A DNA stretch of 64,000 bases from JAOPZW01 sp963764585 (GCA_963764585.1 CAVXTB010000008.1:186001-250000), one strand, 5' to 3'. Shown: positions 15,775 through 25,133, counted from the first letter of the stretch. Notes: generated by a model not told the origin, from the letters alone. Translations and numbers: made by a program.

Positions 15775-17558
15775 CGGCGGGTCAGGTCGCGCTCGCTCGC
15801 GAGATCCTCCTCGGGCAGGTAGTACACCGGGAAGTCGGCGCTGGGCCGATTGATCACGATCCCGATGATCTTGGCGCGCGCATTGGTGAGCTGGCGCTTC
15901 GCGGTGAGCAGCTCGCGACGCCGTGCGCGCTCGAGGTCGACCACGAGGATCACACCGTCCGCCGCGGCGGCGACGGCCGAGGCATCGGCGACGGTCGACA
16001 CTGGGACGGTGTCGACGAGCACGAAGTCGGCGTCCTCACGAAGCTGGTCGAACAGCTGCCGCAGGCGCTCGCGTGCGATCAGGCCCGACGCAAGCTCGTG
16101 CCGGCTTCCGGTGAGCACACGCAGATGTGGGGCGACGACCGTGCCACGCGTGCGCGCCGCACGGATCTTCTCGTAGAGCTCGACGTGGATGTCCTTCCAA
16201 CGGCGCAGCGTGGACTCGGGGATGTCGCGCCCCGCGGCCCTGAGCGAGCGGGCGGCGCGGCGGGCGTTGCCCGAGAGCCGCGCGAGCTCGACGAGCCCCG
16301 CGGTGATGTCGTCGTCGGTGTAGACGCGCCGGCCGGACGCCTGCGACTCGCCATTCGTCGCGGTGGCCTCCGCATCTCCGTGGTTCTCGCCGTTGCCCTC
16401 GGCGAGCGCCCGCTGCTCGTGTGACTCGTGGTCGTCGGCCGCGGAGGCGAGGAGCGCGTCGAGCACGCCGCCGCCGGGCTCTCGCTGCGTGTTCAAGTAA
16501 GCATGGAGCTCGGGCTTGCGCAGGTCGAGATCGACGGCCATGACCTCGGCTCCGCTCAGGGCCAGCGAGCGGGCCAGCCAGCCCACGACGGTGCTCTTGC
16601 CGTCGGCGGCCGCGGGGCTTGTGACGGCGACGACCTGGCTGTCGCCGTCATGGGCCGTCAGCTGCAGGTTGAGCCGCAGGAACTCGAAGGACTCCAGGAA
16701 GGCCGGATCCTGGGCGGGCGTCCAGATGTGCGTCGGTCGGCGGGAGCGCCCGACCTCCGGGATCCGCGCCAGAACGGGCGCGCCCATCAGGGCGGCAAGC
16801 TCGTCCTCGTCGGGGATGCGGTCATCGAATCGTGCGAGCAGCACCGCGACGAACATCGCCAGGATCAACGCCACGAAGCCCGCGATGACCGTGTTGCGCA
16901 AGGGCTTGGGCGAGCTGCGATGGTCCGGCGGCGTTGCACGCTCGACGAGGGTGACGTTGCCGTCGGCCGACTGCTTGAGCGCCTCGAGGTTCGCGATCTT
17001 GGCGCTGAGCTCGTCCGCGAGCGCCGTCTCGGCGGGCGTCTTCGGAGCGGGGGGAACGCGCGCCGTCAAGGCGTCGATCGCTCGCTGGATGCCCGCGCGC
17101 TCCGTCTGGCGGCGCAGATTGACGATCTCGGTGGCGAAGGCGTTCGCGATGGCGGCGGCCTGCGTTGGGGAGTCCCACTCCGCCGTCACGGTCACGACGT
17201 CCGAGTCGCCCTGCGCGGCCACCGTCACGGCGTCCTTGAGATCCTGGACGGTCGCCGACCCCCTGAACCCGGCCTTGACGTTCACCGCCACCGTGTCGAG
17301 CGACGCCAGCGCGAGGTTCGTTGCCGCCGTGCGGTCCGGGATGTCGGTCGTGTCGGTGGCGCCGCCGGTGATGACGGCGTCGGCGCTGGTCGTGTGGCCG
17401 AAGAGGAGGTCGGCATCGGCCGTATAGCGGGAGGGTTGAGACAGGGACCACACGAGCGCGACGCCCGCTGCGAACACGACGATCCCCACGATCAGCCAGC
17501 GCCGAGCCCGCATGATGGCGATGAATCGAGGGAGATCCATGCCGAGGTACCCGGTCAT
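15771..17558 (-). CDS. Wzz/BY-kinase chain-length regulator with an inserted helix-turn-helix-like module
   Basis: A 595-residue polysaccharide co-polymerase/tyrosine autokinase. It has TM1 (about 20-38), an extracellular Wzz-type region with a coiled-coil-prone stretch (145-200) and TM2 (about 224-243), then a cytoplasmic kinase domain: Walker A AAADGKST (Lys321), Walker A' VMAVDLDLRKPE (339-350) and Walker B DFVLVDTVPV (511-520). Between Walker A' and Walker B about 100 extra residues (371-472) occur: an acidic linker and a helical segment (about 412-470: YTDDDITAGLVELARLSG, ARRAARSLRAAGRDIPESTL, RRWKDIHVELYEKI) that looks like a helix-turn-helix. The C-terminus has only a YY pair (579-580), not a Tyr cluster. 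A start at ATG 17540 is possible. It controls polymer length and export. Confidence 0.87.
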   Translation of the reverse strand: MTGYLGMDLPRFIAIMRARRWLIVGIVVFAAGVALVWSLSQPSRYTADADLLFGHTTSADAVITGGATDTTDIPDRTAATNLALASLDTVAVNVKAGFRGSATVQDLKDAVTVAAQGDSDVVTVTAEWDSPTQAAAIANAFATEIVNLRRQTERAGIQRAIDALTARVPPAPKTPAETALADELSAKIANLEALKQSADGNVTLVERATPPDHRSSPKPLRNTVIAGFVALILAMFVAVLLARFDDRIPDEDELAALMGAPVLARIPEVGRSRRPTHIWTPAQDPAFLESFEFLRLNLQLTAHDGDSQVVAVTSPAAADGKSTVVGWLARSLALSGAEVMAVDLDLRKPELHAYLNTQREPGGGVLDALLASAADDHESHEQRALAEGNGENHGDAEATATNGESQASGRRVYTDDDITAGLVELARLSGNARRAARSLRAAGRDIPESTLRRWKDIHVELYEKIRAARTRGTVVAPHLRVLTGSRHELASGLIARERLRQLFDQLREDADFVLVDTVPVSTVADASAVAAAADGVILVVDLERARRRELLTAKRQLTNARAKIIGIVINRPSADFPVYYLPEEDLASERDLTRR

Positions 17559-17600
17559 CCAGTGGACAGCATAGGTGCCATGGCTGGTCCTCGCCGCCGA

Positions 17601-18605
17601 CTAGCGAGGAAAGACGAGGAAGGCCTTGCCATAGACAGAGAAATGCATGTCGCCCTCGATCGATGCGCGCTCGAGGCGCAGGCGGTCGGTCCCACGAGGC
17701 GAGAAGCCCCGAATGCCCAGGGCGCAGTCGAAGAGCTCTGACTCGGCGAGCAGCCGCTCGTGTGCAGGCGAGCAGCGCCGCCCGAACGGATAGGAGAGGG
17801 GCACGCACGCGCGGCCGAGCTCGGCTTGCAGGCGTCGGGCCGGGTCGAGGATCTCGCTGCGCACGCCTGCGGCGTCGAGACGGGAGCAGTCGGGATGCGT
17901 CGCGGTGTGCAGACCGACCCCGTGGCCGTCGGCAAGCCACCGCGCGAGGCCGTCCATGCTGAAGTACGGGCGGTGCTCGTCGAGGAACTCCTCGAGCGGC
18001 GGCATGTCGCACGCGGCCCAGAGCTCATCGGCCAGTTCGTCCTTGCGCGCCATCTCCCACCCCCACGCAGCGCCGAGCAGTTGCGAGACGTCGACGATCC
18101 CCGGTAGCCCCACGCGCTCCATGAGCGCGTTGTAAGCGCGAACGCATTGCTCGGGCGACCGCAGCGCCGTTATCGCACTGAGCTTGTTGCGCCACATGAG
18201 CCCGCGGTTGCCGAGCATCGCTGTCAGGACGAACGTCGTCGCCTTGACGCCGTGGGCGCGCAGGACCTCGAACGCGCCCCCGCCGATCAGGTCGAAGCCG
18301 TCGTCGAAGGTGACCGCCAGGCGCCTCGAGGCGTCATCGGCGCCGTCGTCGTTGTCGGCCAGCACCTGCTGGAGTGGCGCGAACTCGAAGTGGCGCCCGA
18401 GTGTCGTGAGGTGGTCGTCGAGCCGCTCCGCGGTCAGCGCCGGCCCGAACGCCGCGACGTGGGGGCCCGCCCCGCCGACGTGATGGGCGTACACGATCTT
18501 CGTCCTCGCGTTCAGCGCGCGTTCGGTCCACCGCGCGAACGGGCGTGAGAGCGCGAGAATGGCGACGTGGCGCCGCAGAAGATCCGTCACCTTTCGTCGG
18601 TTCAT
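17601..18605 (-). CDS. Polysaccharide deacetylase (NodB-like)
   Basis: A 334-residue protein with NodB/CE4 motifs: LAVTFDDGFDLIGGGAFEVL (motif 1 with Asp pair), GVGLHTATHPDCSRL (H-x3-H metal ligands) and VPLSYPFGRR. It has an additional helical insert between motifs 1 and 2 (LMWRNKLSAI to DELWAACD), and there is no clear signal peptide. It would remove N- or O-acetyl groups from the polymer or its lipid-linked precursor. ATG 18605 makes the 5' end overlap the divergent glycosyltransferase by 39 bp; GTG 18590 is an alternative. It lies 42 bp upstream of the BY-kinase on the same strand, so the pair is probably an operon. Confidence 0.85.
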   Translation of the reverse strand: MNRRKVTDLLRRHVAILALSRPFARWTERALNARTKIVYAHHVGGAGPHVAAFGPALTAERLDDHLTTLGRHFEFAPLQQVLADNDDGADDASRRLAVTFDDGFDLIGGGAFEVLRAHGVKATTFVLTAMLGNRGLMWRNKLSAITALRSPEQCVRAYNALMERVGLPGIVDVSQLLGAAWGWEMARKDELADELWAACDMPPLEEFLDEHRPYFSMDGLARWLADGHGVGLHTATHPDCSRLDAAGVRSEILDPARRLQAELGRACVPLSYPFGRRCSPAHERLLAESELFDCALGIRGFSPRGTDRLRLERASIEGDMHFSVYGKAFLVFPR

Positions 18606-19673
18606 AGCATCAGCGACCCGCGGATCTTCCACAAGCAGTGCAAGAGCCTCGCGGCGCTCGGGTACGACGTCGGCCTCATCGCCTGCCACGATCGCGCGGA
18701 GGTGATCGACGGCGTGCGGATCGTTCCCATCCCTCGTCCCGACGGCCGGCTGGACCGGATGACCCGTGTCGCCCGCAAGCTCTATCGCGCCGCGGTGCGC
18801 GAGCGCGCCGACGTCTACCACCTCCACGACCCGGAGCTGCTGTGGGTCGCAGCGCTGCTGAAGCTCCGCGGGTTCCACGTCATCTACGACGTCCACGAGG
18901 ACGTGCCGAAACAGGTGATGAGCAAGCACTGGATCCCGCTGTGGGCAAGGCCGCTCGTCGCCAAGCTGGTCGGCGTCGTGGAGCGACTCGCCGCACGCTT
19001 CGTCGATGGCATCGTGGCGGCGACGCCGTCGATCGCACGCAAGTTCCCTCCCACCAAGACGGTCGTCGTGCAGAACTTCCCCGAGGCGTCGTTCCGGCGG
19101 CTCGACGGTGCCGGTCCGCCGGCGGACCATGCCGGCGCCTTCGTCTACACCGGCGGGCTGATGGAGATCCAAGGGGTGCGGGAGATGGCGCAGGCCTTCG
19201 CGCTCCTCCCCGAGGGGATGACGGGCACCGTGGCGGGGACGTTCCACCCGGCGGCGCTGGAGACGGAGATCGCCGACCTCCCGGGTTGGCGGCGCGTGCG
19301 CTTCCTGGGCCAGGTGCCCCGAGCCGCGATCGTCGAGGCGATCGACGGCGCGCGCGCCGGGCTCGTGTTGAACCACCCGACGCTCAACTACGTCGACGCG
19401 TACTCCACGAAGATGTTCGAGTACATGGCTCGCGGCCTTCCGGTCGTGTGCTCCAACTTCCCGCTGTGGGTCGAGATCGTAGGCGGGGCCGAGTGCGGCA
19501 TCCCCGTCGACCCGCGCAACCCGGCTGCGATCGCCGATGCGATCCGCACGCTGAACGAGGACGCGGCGCTTGCCCGCCGGCTCGGCGAGAACGGCAAGCG
19601 CGCTATCGCGGAGCGCTACAACTGGGAGGCCGAGCTCGCCAAGCTGGACGCGCTGTATCGGAAGGTCGCGTGA
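18567..19673 (+). CDS. Glycosyltransferase, GT4-like (GT-B fold)
   Basis: A 368-residue cytoplasmic glycosyltransferase starting at GTG 18567 (APQKIRHLSSVHSISDPRIF). The N-terminal acceptor domain has KQCKSLAALGYDVGLIA and YHLHDPELLWVA. The C-terminal donor domain has FVYTGGLMEIQGV and the family-4 signature around FEYMARGLPVVCSNFPLW, with VDPRNPAAIADAI near the end. It adds a sugar to the lipid-linked repeat unit; donor and acceptor are unknown. Its stop overlaps the next gene (GTGA at 19670-19673), so translation is coupled to the deacetylase. The start region overlaps the divergent deacetylase gene, which implies tightly packed promoters. Confidence 0.9.
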   Translation: MAPQKIRHLSSVHSISDPRIFHKQCKSLAALGYDVGLIACHDRAEVIDGVRIVPIPRPDGRLDRMTRVARKLYRAAVRERADVYHLHDPELLWVAALLKLRGFHVIYDVHEDVPKQVMSKHWIPLWARPLVAKLVGVVERLAARFVDGIVAATPSIARKFPPTKTVVVQNFPEASFRRLDGAGPPADHAGAFVYTGGLMEIQGVREMAQAFALLPEGMTGTVAGTFHPAALETEIADLPGWRRVRFLGQVPRAAIVEAIDGARAGLVLNHPTLNYVDAYSTKMFEYMARGLPVVCSNFPLWVEIVGGAECGIPVDPRNPAAIADAIRTLNEDAALARRLGENGKRAIAERYNWEAELAKLDALYRKVA

Positions 19674-21007
19674 CCCTGCTGGTCGAGGCACCCGCCACGT
19701 ACGAGCCCGAGCGGAGCTACATCCTCGAGGTCGTGATCGGCGACTGGCTGGGATTCGACTGGGAGCTTCGGACGGCCGACCGCGCCGACGTCCGCATCGG
19801 CATCGCGGGGGAGCCTGACGGGCCGTCCGTGCTCCTGCCCGACGTGCTCTTCGCCACCCGCCCGCAGGACTGGCTGACCGTCGCATCGCTGCCCTCCGTG
19901 CGGCCGACCCGCGGCTTGCCGATCCTGTACGGAGCGGCGGCAACGCAACCCGGGCCGCAGCGGCTCGAGGTGGACGTCTTCGGCAGCGCGTTCTTCATGC
20001 TCACGCGCTACGAGGAGCTGGCCGTCGACGAGCGCGACGACTTCGGGCGCTTCCCTGCCGCGGCCTCGGTTGCCGCCCGCAGCGGCTTCCTGGGCACGCC
20101 GATCGTCGACGCGTACGTCGACCTGCTCTGGGAGGCGTTGCAGCGGACGTGGCCGCGGCTGCGGCGCAGGCGGCGCGACTTCGAGGTGCTCCTCACCCAC
20201 GACGTCGACGACCCGCTTGCCACCCTCGATCACGGTCCACGCGACGTCGCACGCCAGCTCGCCGGCGACCTCGCCCGCCGCCGCGACCCGCGGCTCGCCG
20301 TGCAGCGCGCGCGCTCGCTGCTCGGCGACCGCCGGCTCGATCCGCACAACACCTTCGATTTCCTCATGGACGTCAGCGAGCGCCACGGGCTGCGCAGCGC
20401 GTTCTACTTCCTGGCTCATCGCGACAGGGGCCCTCGCGACGGGGCGTACCTCTTCGAGCACCCCTGGGTACGCGCGCTCATCGGGCACATCGCGCGGCGG
20501 GGCCACGAGGTCGGGCTTCACCCGAGCTGGTGCACCTATCGCGACGCAGCCCGGACGACGGAGGAGCTCGAGCGCCTGCAGCGGGTCGCGGCGGCCGAGG
20601 GCGTGCACCAGGACGAGTGGGGCGGCCGCCAGCACTTCCTGCGCTGGGCCAACCCGGACACCTGGCGAAACTGGGAAGCCGCAGGACTGAGCTACGACAG
20701 CACGCTCGGCTACGCCGAGGCGGTGGGCTTCCGGACGGGAACGTGTCATCCCTATCGCGTCTTCGACCTGCGGGAGCGCAGGCCGCTGCGGCTGCGTGAG
20801 ATGCCCTTCCAGGTCATGGACGTCACGCTGCTCACGGCCATGGCGCTCGCGCCCGATGCGGCGCAGACCGCGGTGCTGGACATCGCCGCCGAGTGCCGGC
20901 GCTACGGCGGGCGCCTCGGGCTGCTGTGGCACAACAACACGCTGCTGCGCAGCGCTCGCGAAAAGCGCTGGTATGAGGGTCTCATCGCCTCGCTGAGCGC
21001 GAGCTGA
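19670..21007 (+). CDS. Polysaccharide deacetylase-like protein with extra N-terminal domain
   Basis: A 445-residue protein. The first ~150 residues (TLLVEAPATYEPERSYILE to ARSGFLGTPIVDAYVDLL) form a separate domain of the type that precedes some deacetylase folds (DUF7033-like, from memory). The C-terminal part carries a CE4-like barrel: VLLTHDVDDPLATL, SAFYFLAHRDRGPRDG, GHEVGLHPSW and GLLWHNNTLL. The motifs deviate from NodB, but the Asp pair and the His of GLHPS are retained. GTG 19670 overlaps the stop of the GT4 gene by 4 bp. It probably deacetylates the same glycan or its precursor. It converges with the metallophosphoesterase, leaving one base between the stops. Confidence 0.8.
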   Translation: MTLLVEAPATYEPERSYILEVVIGDWLGFDWELRTADRADVRIGIAGEPDGPSVLLPDVLFATRPQDWLTVASLPSVRPTRGLPILYGAAATQPGPQRLEVDVFGSAFFMLTRYEELAVDERDDFGRFPAAASVAARSGFLGTPIVDAYVDLLWEALQRTWPRLRRRRRDFEVLLTHDVDDPLATLDHGPRDVARQLAGDLARRRDPRLAVQRARSLLGDRRLDPHNTFDFLMDVSERHGLRSAFYFLAHRDRGPRDGAYLFEHPWVRALIGHIARRGHEVGLHPSWCTYRDAARTTEELERLQRVAAAEGVHQDEWGGRQHFLRWANPDTWRNWEAAGLSYDSTLGYAEAVGFRTGTCHPYRVFDLRERRPLRLREMPFQVMDVTLLTAMALAPDAAQTAVLDIAAECRRYGGRLGLLWHNNTLLRSAREKRWYEGLIASLSAS

Positions 21008-21008
21008 G

Positions 21009-21767
21009 TCAGCGCTCGCGCAGCGCGCGCAATGCCGCAATCGGCAGCGACGGACGCAGGTGACAGGAGCGCGGCGACAGCCCCACGCGGCGCAGAGCGG
21101 CGCGGCATGCGCCGATGTCGTACGGGACCGCGAAGAACCGCGCCTGCCGTGTGTCGAGGTCGAGCACGGCGAAGCGCGCGCGGACGCGCAGTTCGCGCGA
21201 CTGGCCGACGGCGCCGGGATTGAGCAACACGGCCTCACCCGGCGGCAGCGCGGTTGCGCTCCGGGCCCGCAGCCGACCGGAGCTCCGTCCGTACGCAAGC
21301 GTCCTGTGTGTATGGCCCAGCACCAGCACCCCACCGCGATCGCGCTCCTCGACGCGGGCCAGCTGGGCCAGCGCCTGCCTGCCGGTCGTCGTGTACTCCT
21401 CGGGGTCGTCGAGCGATCCGTGCGCCACGTGCACGCCGCCCGCCGCCATGGCGACGCGGGGCAGCGCGGCGAGGAAGGCGCGCTCGTCGGCCCCGAGAAC
21501 CTCTCGCGTCCAGCGCAAGCTGCGTTGCGCCAGCTCGATGCAGCGGCTGTCCGACAGGACCCCGAGCGCGATCAGGTCGTGGTTGCCGGCGACGCAGGTG
21601 GCCGAGAGCTCGGCCATCGCCGCGACGCACTCGTTGGGATAGGGCCCGTAGCCGACGAGATCGCCAGCCACCAGATAGCCGTCGACACCCTCGCGCGCGA
21701 TGGCGGGCAGGACGGTGTTCAGGGCGTCGAGATTGCCGTGGACGTCGGCGAGCACTCCGTAGCGCAT
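21009..21767 (-). CDS. Metallophosphoesterase (calcineurin-like)
   Basis: A 252-residue cytoplasmic phosphoesterase with all the metal-binding motifs in order: LADVHGN (Asp8, His10), AGDLVGYGPYPNE, VAGNHD, HVAHGSLDD and VLGHTHR. The length and the D-x-H-G-N start match the YfcE/MJ0936/diadenosine-tetraphosphatase-like group. The substrate is unknown. Its position directly after the FemAB-like gene (start 21767, 4 bases past the 21772 stop) and inside the glycan locus suggests it acts on a nucleotide or phosphorylated sugar by-product. ATG 21767 is the natural start because the first strand follows at once. Confidence 0.85.
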   Translation of the reverse strand: MRYGVLADVHGNLDALNTVLPAIAREGVDGYLVAGDLVGYGPYPNECVAAMAELSATCVAGNHDLIALGVLSDSRCIELAQRSLRWTREVLGADERAFLAALPRVAMAAGGVHVAHGSLDDPEEYTTTGRQALAQLARVEERDRGGVLVLGHTHRTLAYGRSSGRLRARSATALPPGEAVLLNPGAVGQSRELRVRARFAVLDLDTRQARFFAVPYDIGACRAALRRVGLSPRSCHLRPSLPIAALRALRER

Positions 21768-21771
21768 TGGC

Positions 21772-22539
21772 CTAGAACTCCGCACCGCGGCGCGCGAGCA
21801 GCCACTGCGCGGCGGTCCCGCGCAGCGAGCGCGCCCGCGTCGCCGAGTAGACGGGGCGGACCTCACCGCCGAAGCCGCGCTTGAAACGCGCGATGCCGGC
21901 GGTCTTCGGGCTGCGCTCGTCGACGTCGAGCCCGCCGAAGTCATAGAGGGCAAAGCCGCGCTCCCTGAAGAGGCGAATGTCGTGCCAGTGCAGGAACCGG
22001 TTCGCTCGCCCGATGAGATTGCGCGTCGCGCTGTCGCCGGCCTGCCCCAGAACCGATCCCGAGTACAGCATGAAGCCTCGACAGCGAGCCGCGACATAGG
22101 CGTGGCGGACGAGCACCTGCCGGTCCTCGCCGGTGGCGCTCGTCAGCACGAGGTTGCCGTTGCGCGCCAGCGCGTGGAGCCGCGGGCGGAACGCCCGCGA
22201 CACCGATTGCGCAGCCGCGAAGCCGTCGTAGAAATCGGCGAACGCGTCGACGTCCCCCGGTTCGGGCTCCGCCGCGGCCGCTACCTCCAGCGGGTCCTTC
22301 TCCATGGCCCGCCTGATCTTCGACCGCGTGTCCTTGGACATCTGCTCGAAGAGGCGGTCGTCGTCGTCGGCCAGGTCGATCACGAGGGTGTGCCGCTGGC
22401 GCGAGCCGCGCTCGGAGGGCGGCTGGAACGCGCAGACGACGCGCAGGAGATCGACGTGCCCGGCGATCTCGGCTTCCGCCTGCGGCACGTGAAAGTAGGC
22501 CTCGCGAATCGTCAGGCCCAGCCGCCGGAAGGCGACCAC
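21772..22539 (-). CDS. FemAB/GNAT-like transferase
   Basis: About 255 residues from GTG 22539 (VAFRRLGLTIREAYFHVP). It matches the FemAB-like pattern: a central basic helix (SKDTRSKIRRAMEKDP), ADFYDGFAAAQSVSRAF, VLVRHAYVAARCRGFMLYSGSV, SATRNLIGRANRFLHWHDIRLF and the ending YDFGGLDVDERSPKTAGIARFKRGFGG. This is closer to the lipid-linked or peptidoglycan amino-acyl transferase group than to small GNATs. It probably attaches an amino acid or acyl group to the glycan. It lies between the O-antigen ligase-like gene (23 bp) and the metallophosphoesterase, in a minus-strand operon that begins near 27.5 kb. An upstream non-ATG start cannot be excluded. Confidence 0.78.
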   Translation of the reverse strand: MVAFRRLGLTIREAYFHVPQAEAEIAGHVDLLRVVCAFQPPSERGSRQRHTLVIDLADDDDRLFEQMSKDTRSKIRRAMEKDPLEVAAAAEPEPGDVDAFADFYDGFAAAQSVSRAFRPRLHALARNGNLVLTSATGEDRQVLVRHAYVAARCRGFMLYSGSVLGQAGDSATRNLIGRANRFLHWHDIRLFRERGFALYDFGGLDVDERSPKTAGIARFKRGFGGEVRPVYSATRARSLRGTAAQWLLARRGAEF

Positions 22540-22561
22540 GCCGTCGCAGGCGCCGGCCCGC

Positions 22562-23890
22562 TCAGGCCTTGGCCGGGTCACGCGCCCCCAGGCCGCCCGC
22601 GACGACCAACGAGACGATGGCCAACATTCCCCAGAAGTCGCGGTTGTCGTTGATGTTTCCCGAGACCTGCACGGCGAGCAGGTTGAAGACGAAGACGGCG
22701 AGCAGGGTGTACACGAGGTCCTGCTCGCGCCCGTGTGTGGGCAGCCGCCACGCGAGGCGGAAGAGCCCCACGAGCGCGGCGACGATCGCCGCAACGACCG
22801 CGAGGAGGGCCGCGAGGCCGAGCTCGGCCCAGAGCTCGAGCAGCAGGTTGTGCGGCCATTTCGTGGAAGGGTTCACCGTGCTGAACGCCCCGACGCCGGC
22901 GCCGCGGATCGGATGGCGGTCGATGAGCTGGAAGGCCTGCTGGACCAGGAAGTAACGGTCATCCTGGCGGAAGGCGGCAACCGGGTCCCGAGCGGCCTCG
23001 GACAGTCGCTGGCTCGACGTCGCCGGCAACGAGACGAACGGCACCACGGCGACGCTGACGGCCGCGACCGCCAGCACCGGCGCGATCTTGCGAGGCACGC
23101 GCAGCAACCACGCCGCCAGGGTCACCGCGAGCGCCAGGCCGAAGCTGAGGATCGGGCCGCGCGAGCCGACGGCGGCGGCGACAGCGATGAAGCCCGCCGC
23201 GAGCGCCGCAGCCGGAACGCGCAGGCGTGACCGCCCCAGCGCGCCGAACGCGAGGATGAGCGCGGCGGTGCAGAGCAGCCGCGAGGTGCCGATGGTGTTG
23301 TCGCCCGCCAAGCGCCCAGTGTCGGCCGAGGGGTGCGCCAGTGCCAGGAGCGCGACCGGAACCGCCACGACGACGGTCCACGTGAAGAAGCGGCGTAGGT
23401 CCTCCCACCGTTCGAATAGGAAGAACGGCGCGCCGATCGCGAGCATCGTCACGGTGAGGTAGGTCGTGACCTTCTGGCTGCCGTACGTGTGCGCCGAGGT
23501 CCAGCCGAGGCTCACCGCGAGGGTGAGCGCGACGACCGCGATGGTCAGCGCGAACCCGTAGGGAACGGTTCGGACCCTCCCGGTCACGAGGCGCACGCCG
23601 CAGACGAGCGCCAGCAGCAGACCGAGGGCGAGCGTCGCGTCCACCGGCAGCGATTTGACGAACGCCTCCTCCTTGAACAGACCGATCACGAGGTACAACG
23701 CGAACAGCGCGAGCGGCTCGCGCAAGAAGAAGAGCAGGATCAGCAGGACGGCCGGGATCGCGAGCGCGACCGGACCCGCCATCACCGCGGCGGCCGCGGC
23801 CAACCCGCCCACCGCGAGCCCGAGCAGCGCCTCGCCGCGGCCGAGGCGCGGCGTGGCGGACAGTCGCGGTGCCAGCGCCCTGGCGCTCAT
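22562..23890 (-). CDS. O-antigen ligase/polymerase-family membrane protein (Wzy-like)
   Basis: A 442-residue polytopic membrane protein with about 11-12 hydrophobic helices and a long external loop before the signature region (DRHPIRGAGVGAFSTVN, KWPHNLLLELWAELGLAALLA), which is the conserved Wzy_C/O-antigen ligase segment with its His. It polymerises lipid-linked repeat units or ligates the polymer to an acceptor at the outer membrane face. Start and stop are embedded in the operon: its ATG overlaps the upstream lipoprotein gene's stop by 4 bp (23887-23890). Confidence 0.88.
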   Translation of the reverse strand: MSARALAPRLSATPRLGRGEALLGLAVGGLAAAAAVMAGPVALAIPAVLLILLFFLREPLALFALYLVIGLFKEEAFVKSLPVDATLALGLLLALVCGVRLVTGRVRTVPYGFALTIAVVALTLAVSLGWTSAHTYGSQKVTTYLTVTMLAIGAPFFLFERWEDLRRFFTWTVVVAVPVALLALAHPSADTGRLAGDNTIGTSRLLCTAALILAFGALGRSRLRVPAAALAAGFIAVAAAVGSRGPILSFGLALAVTLAAWLLRVPRKIAPVLAVAAVSVAVVPFVSLPATSSQRLSEAARDPVAAFRQDDRYFLVQQAFQLIDRHPIRGAGVGAFSTVNPSTKWPHNLLLELWAELGLAALLAVVAAIVAALVGLFRLAWRLPTHGREQDLVYTLLAVFVFNLLAVQVSGNINDNRDFWGMLAIVSLVVAGGLGARDPAKA

Positions 23891-25086
23891 CTACCCCCGA
23901 GCTCGAGGGCGAACTGCAGGTCGCTGTCACGCCGGTCGTGGCCGCCCCATTGGTCCCATCCGACCCAGCCGCTGCCGTCGTTGAACTGCGCGTAGCCGCC
24001 GTTGAAGAACGTCCTGCGATCGAAGCCGAAGCCCGATCCCTTCCTGATCGGGAACGCCTCGTAGGAGTCCGCACTCGCCGCGGATGCTGTCAACGCCAGA
24101 TGGGTCCCAGCGGCCAGCAAGACGGGCTTGGCGAAGCGAACGTGCACCCAACCCGCATCGCTCACCGGGACCTTGTCGGGGGCCACCGACGCCGAGGCGA
24201 GCACCGGACCGTTCGATCGCGCGAGGCGCAACACGAGCGGGTCGCTCGTGCCTCCGCGGCGCTGGACGCGCACCCAGACACCATGGACTCGGGACGAGCC
24301 GCCGACGGGTGCCTGCAGCAGCTGGCGCACCATCGTGTCGGCGCCGATCGGCTTGGGGTCCCAGACCTCCATGTAGCCGAGCCCGGAGTGCTCGCCCGCG
24401 CGGCCGCCGACGACGTCGAGGATCGGCAGGTAGTACTCGTGCTCGCTCGAGCGGCGCGGAGCCCAGCGCGCGGCACCGCCGCCTCCGTCGCTCTCGAGCA
24501 CGGCCAGGCCGTCCGGGGCGCCAGGCCCGCGGCCCAGCCGCGCCTTCGAGAACAGCGCGTTGATCGACACGTAGTTGCGGGCGGGATCGCGACCGACGTT
24601 GGAGAACACGACGTGGTACAGGCGACGGGCGACGATGTGCGCCGGCTTGGCGAAGCGCACGAGCGGGAAGAAGCCCCGCTCCGCGGGCCGGAAGGTGGCC
24701 GAGGCGAGAAGGCGGCCGACCGGCACGTGCGGCTTGTGACCGGAGTCCGCCTGCATGCCGACGCGCATGGTCCCCCCGTCGCCCAGGCTATAGCCGGTCC
24801 GGCCGTTGACGTTCTTGATCACGTAGCAGCGGATCGCGACCACCGAACCGGTCCACGCCGCGCGGAAGCGAAACGTCAAGGAGCTCCGGTCTGGCCCGCC
24901 GATCACGGTGTTGCCCAGCGAGTCGGCCTGGACGAGCGCGCCCGCCCGGTAGGTACGAGCCGCCGCGGCGGTGCCGCTCACGGGGTCCGCGCGACCGCTC
25001 GCGCGGTCCGAGCCGTTGCTCGAGCAAGCCGCTGCCAGCACGATGACCGCGACCATCGGCAGCCCGGTTGCGAAGGCCCGTCGCAT
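23887..25086 (-). CDS. Lipoprotein of unknown function in the glycan operon
   Basis: A 399-residue exported protein. ATG 25086 starts a lipoprotein signal (MRRAFATGLPMVAVIVLAAAC, lipobox LAAAC, then SSNGSDR). The mature part is beta-rich, with two similar halves built around phrases such as RYVSINALFSK-like segments, VRFAKPAHIVARRLYHVVFSN and VRFAKPVLLAAGTHLALTA. The repeated RFAKP motif suggests two related jelly-roll-like carbohydrate-binding domains. No catalytic residues are obvious. It may bind the exported polymer at the cell surface (inference). It overlaps the Wzy-like gene by 4 bp and follows the second DegT gene on the minus strand. Confidence 0.72.
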   Translation of the reverse strand: MRRAFATGLPMVAVIVLAAACSSNGSDRASGRADPVSGTAAAARTYRAGALVQADSLGNTVIGGPDRSSLTFRFRAAWTGSVVAIRCYVIKNVNGRTGYSLGDGGTMRVGMQADSGHKPHVPVGRLLASATFRPAERGFFPLVRFAKPAHIVARRLYHVVFSNVGRDPARNYVSINALFSKARLGRGPGAPDGLAVLESDGGGGAARWAPRRSSEHEYYLPILDVVGGRAGEHSGLGYMEVWDPKPIGADTMVRQLLQAPVGGSSRVHGVWVRVQRRGGTSDPLVLRLARSNGPVLASASVAPDKVPVSDAGWVHVRFAKPVLLAAGTHLALTASAASADSYEAFPIRKGSGFGFDRRTFFNGGYAQFNDGSGWVGWDQWGGHDRRDSDLQFALELGGR

Positions 25087-25133
25087 CACGGCGAGCCTAG
25101 CGCTCACCGCCCTCGGTCGGGCCGCCTCGGCTC

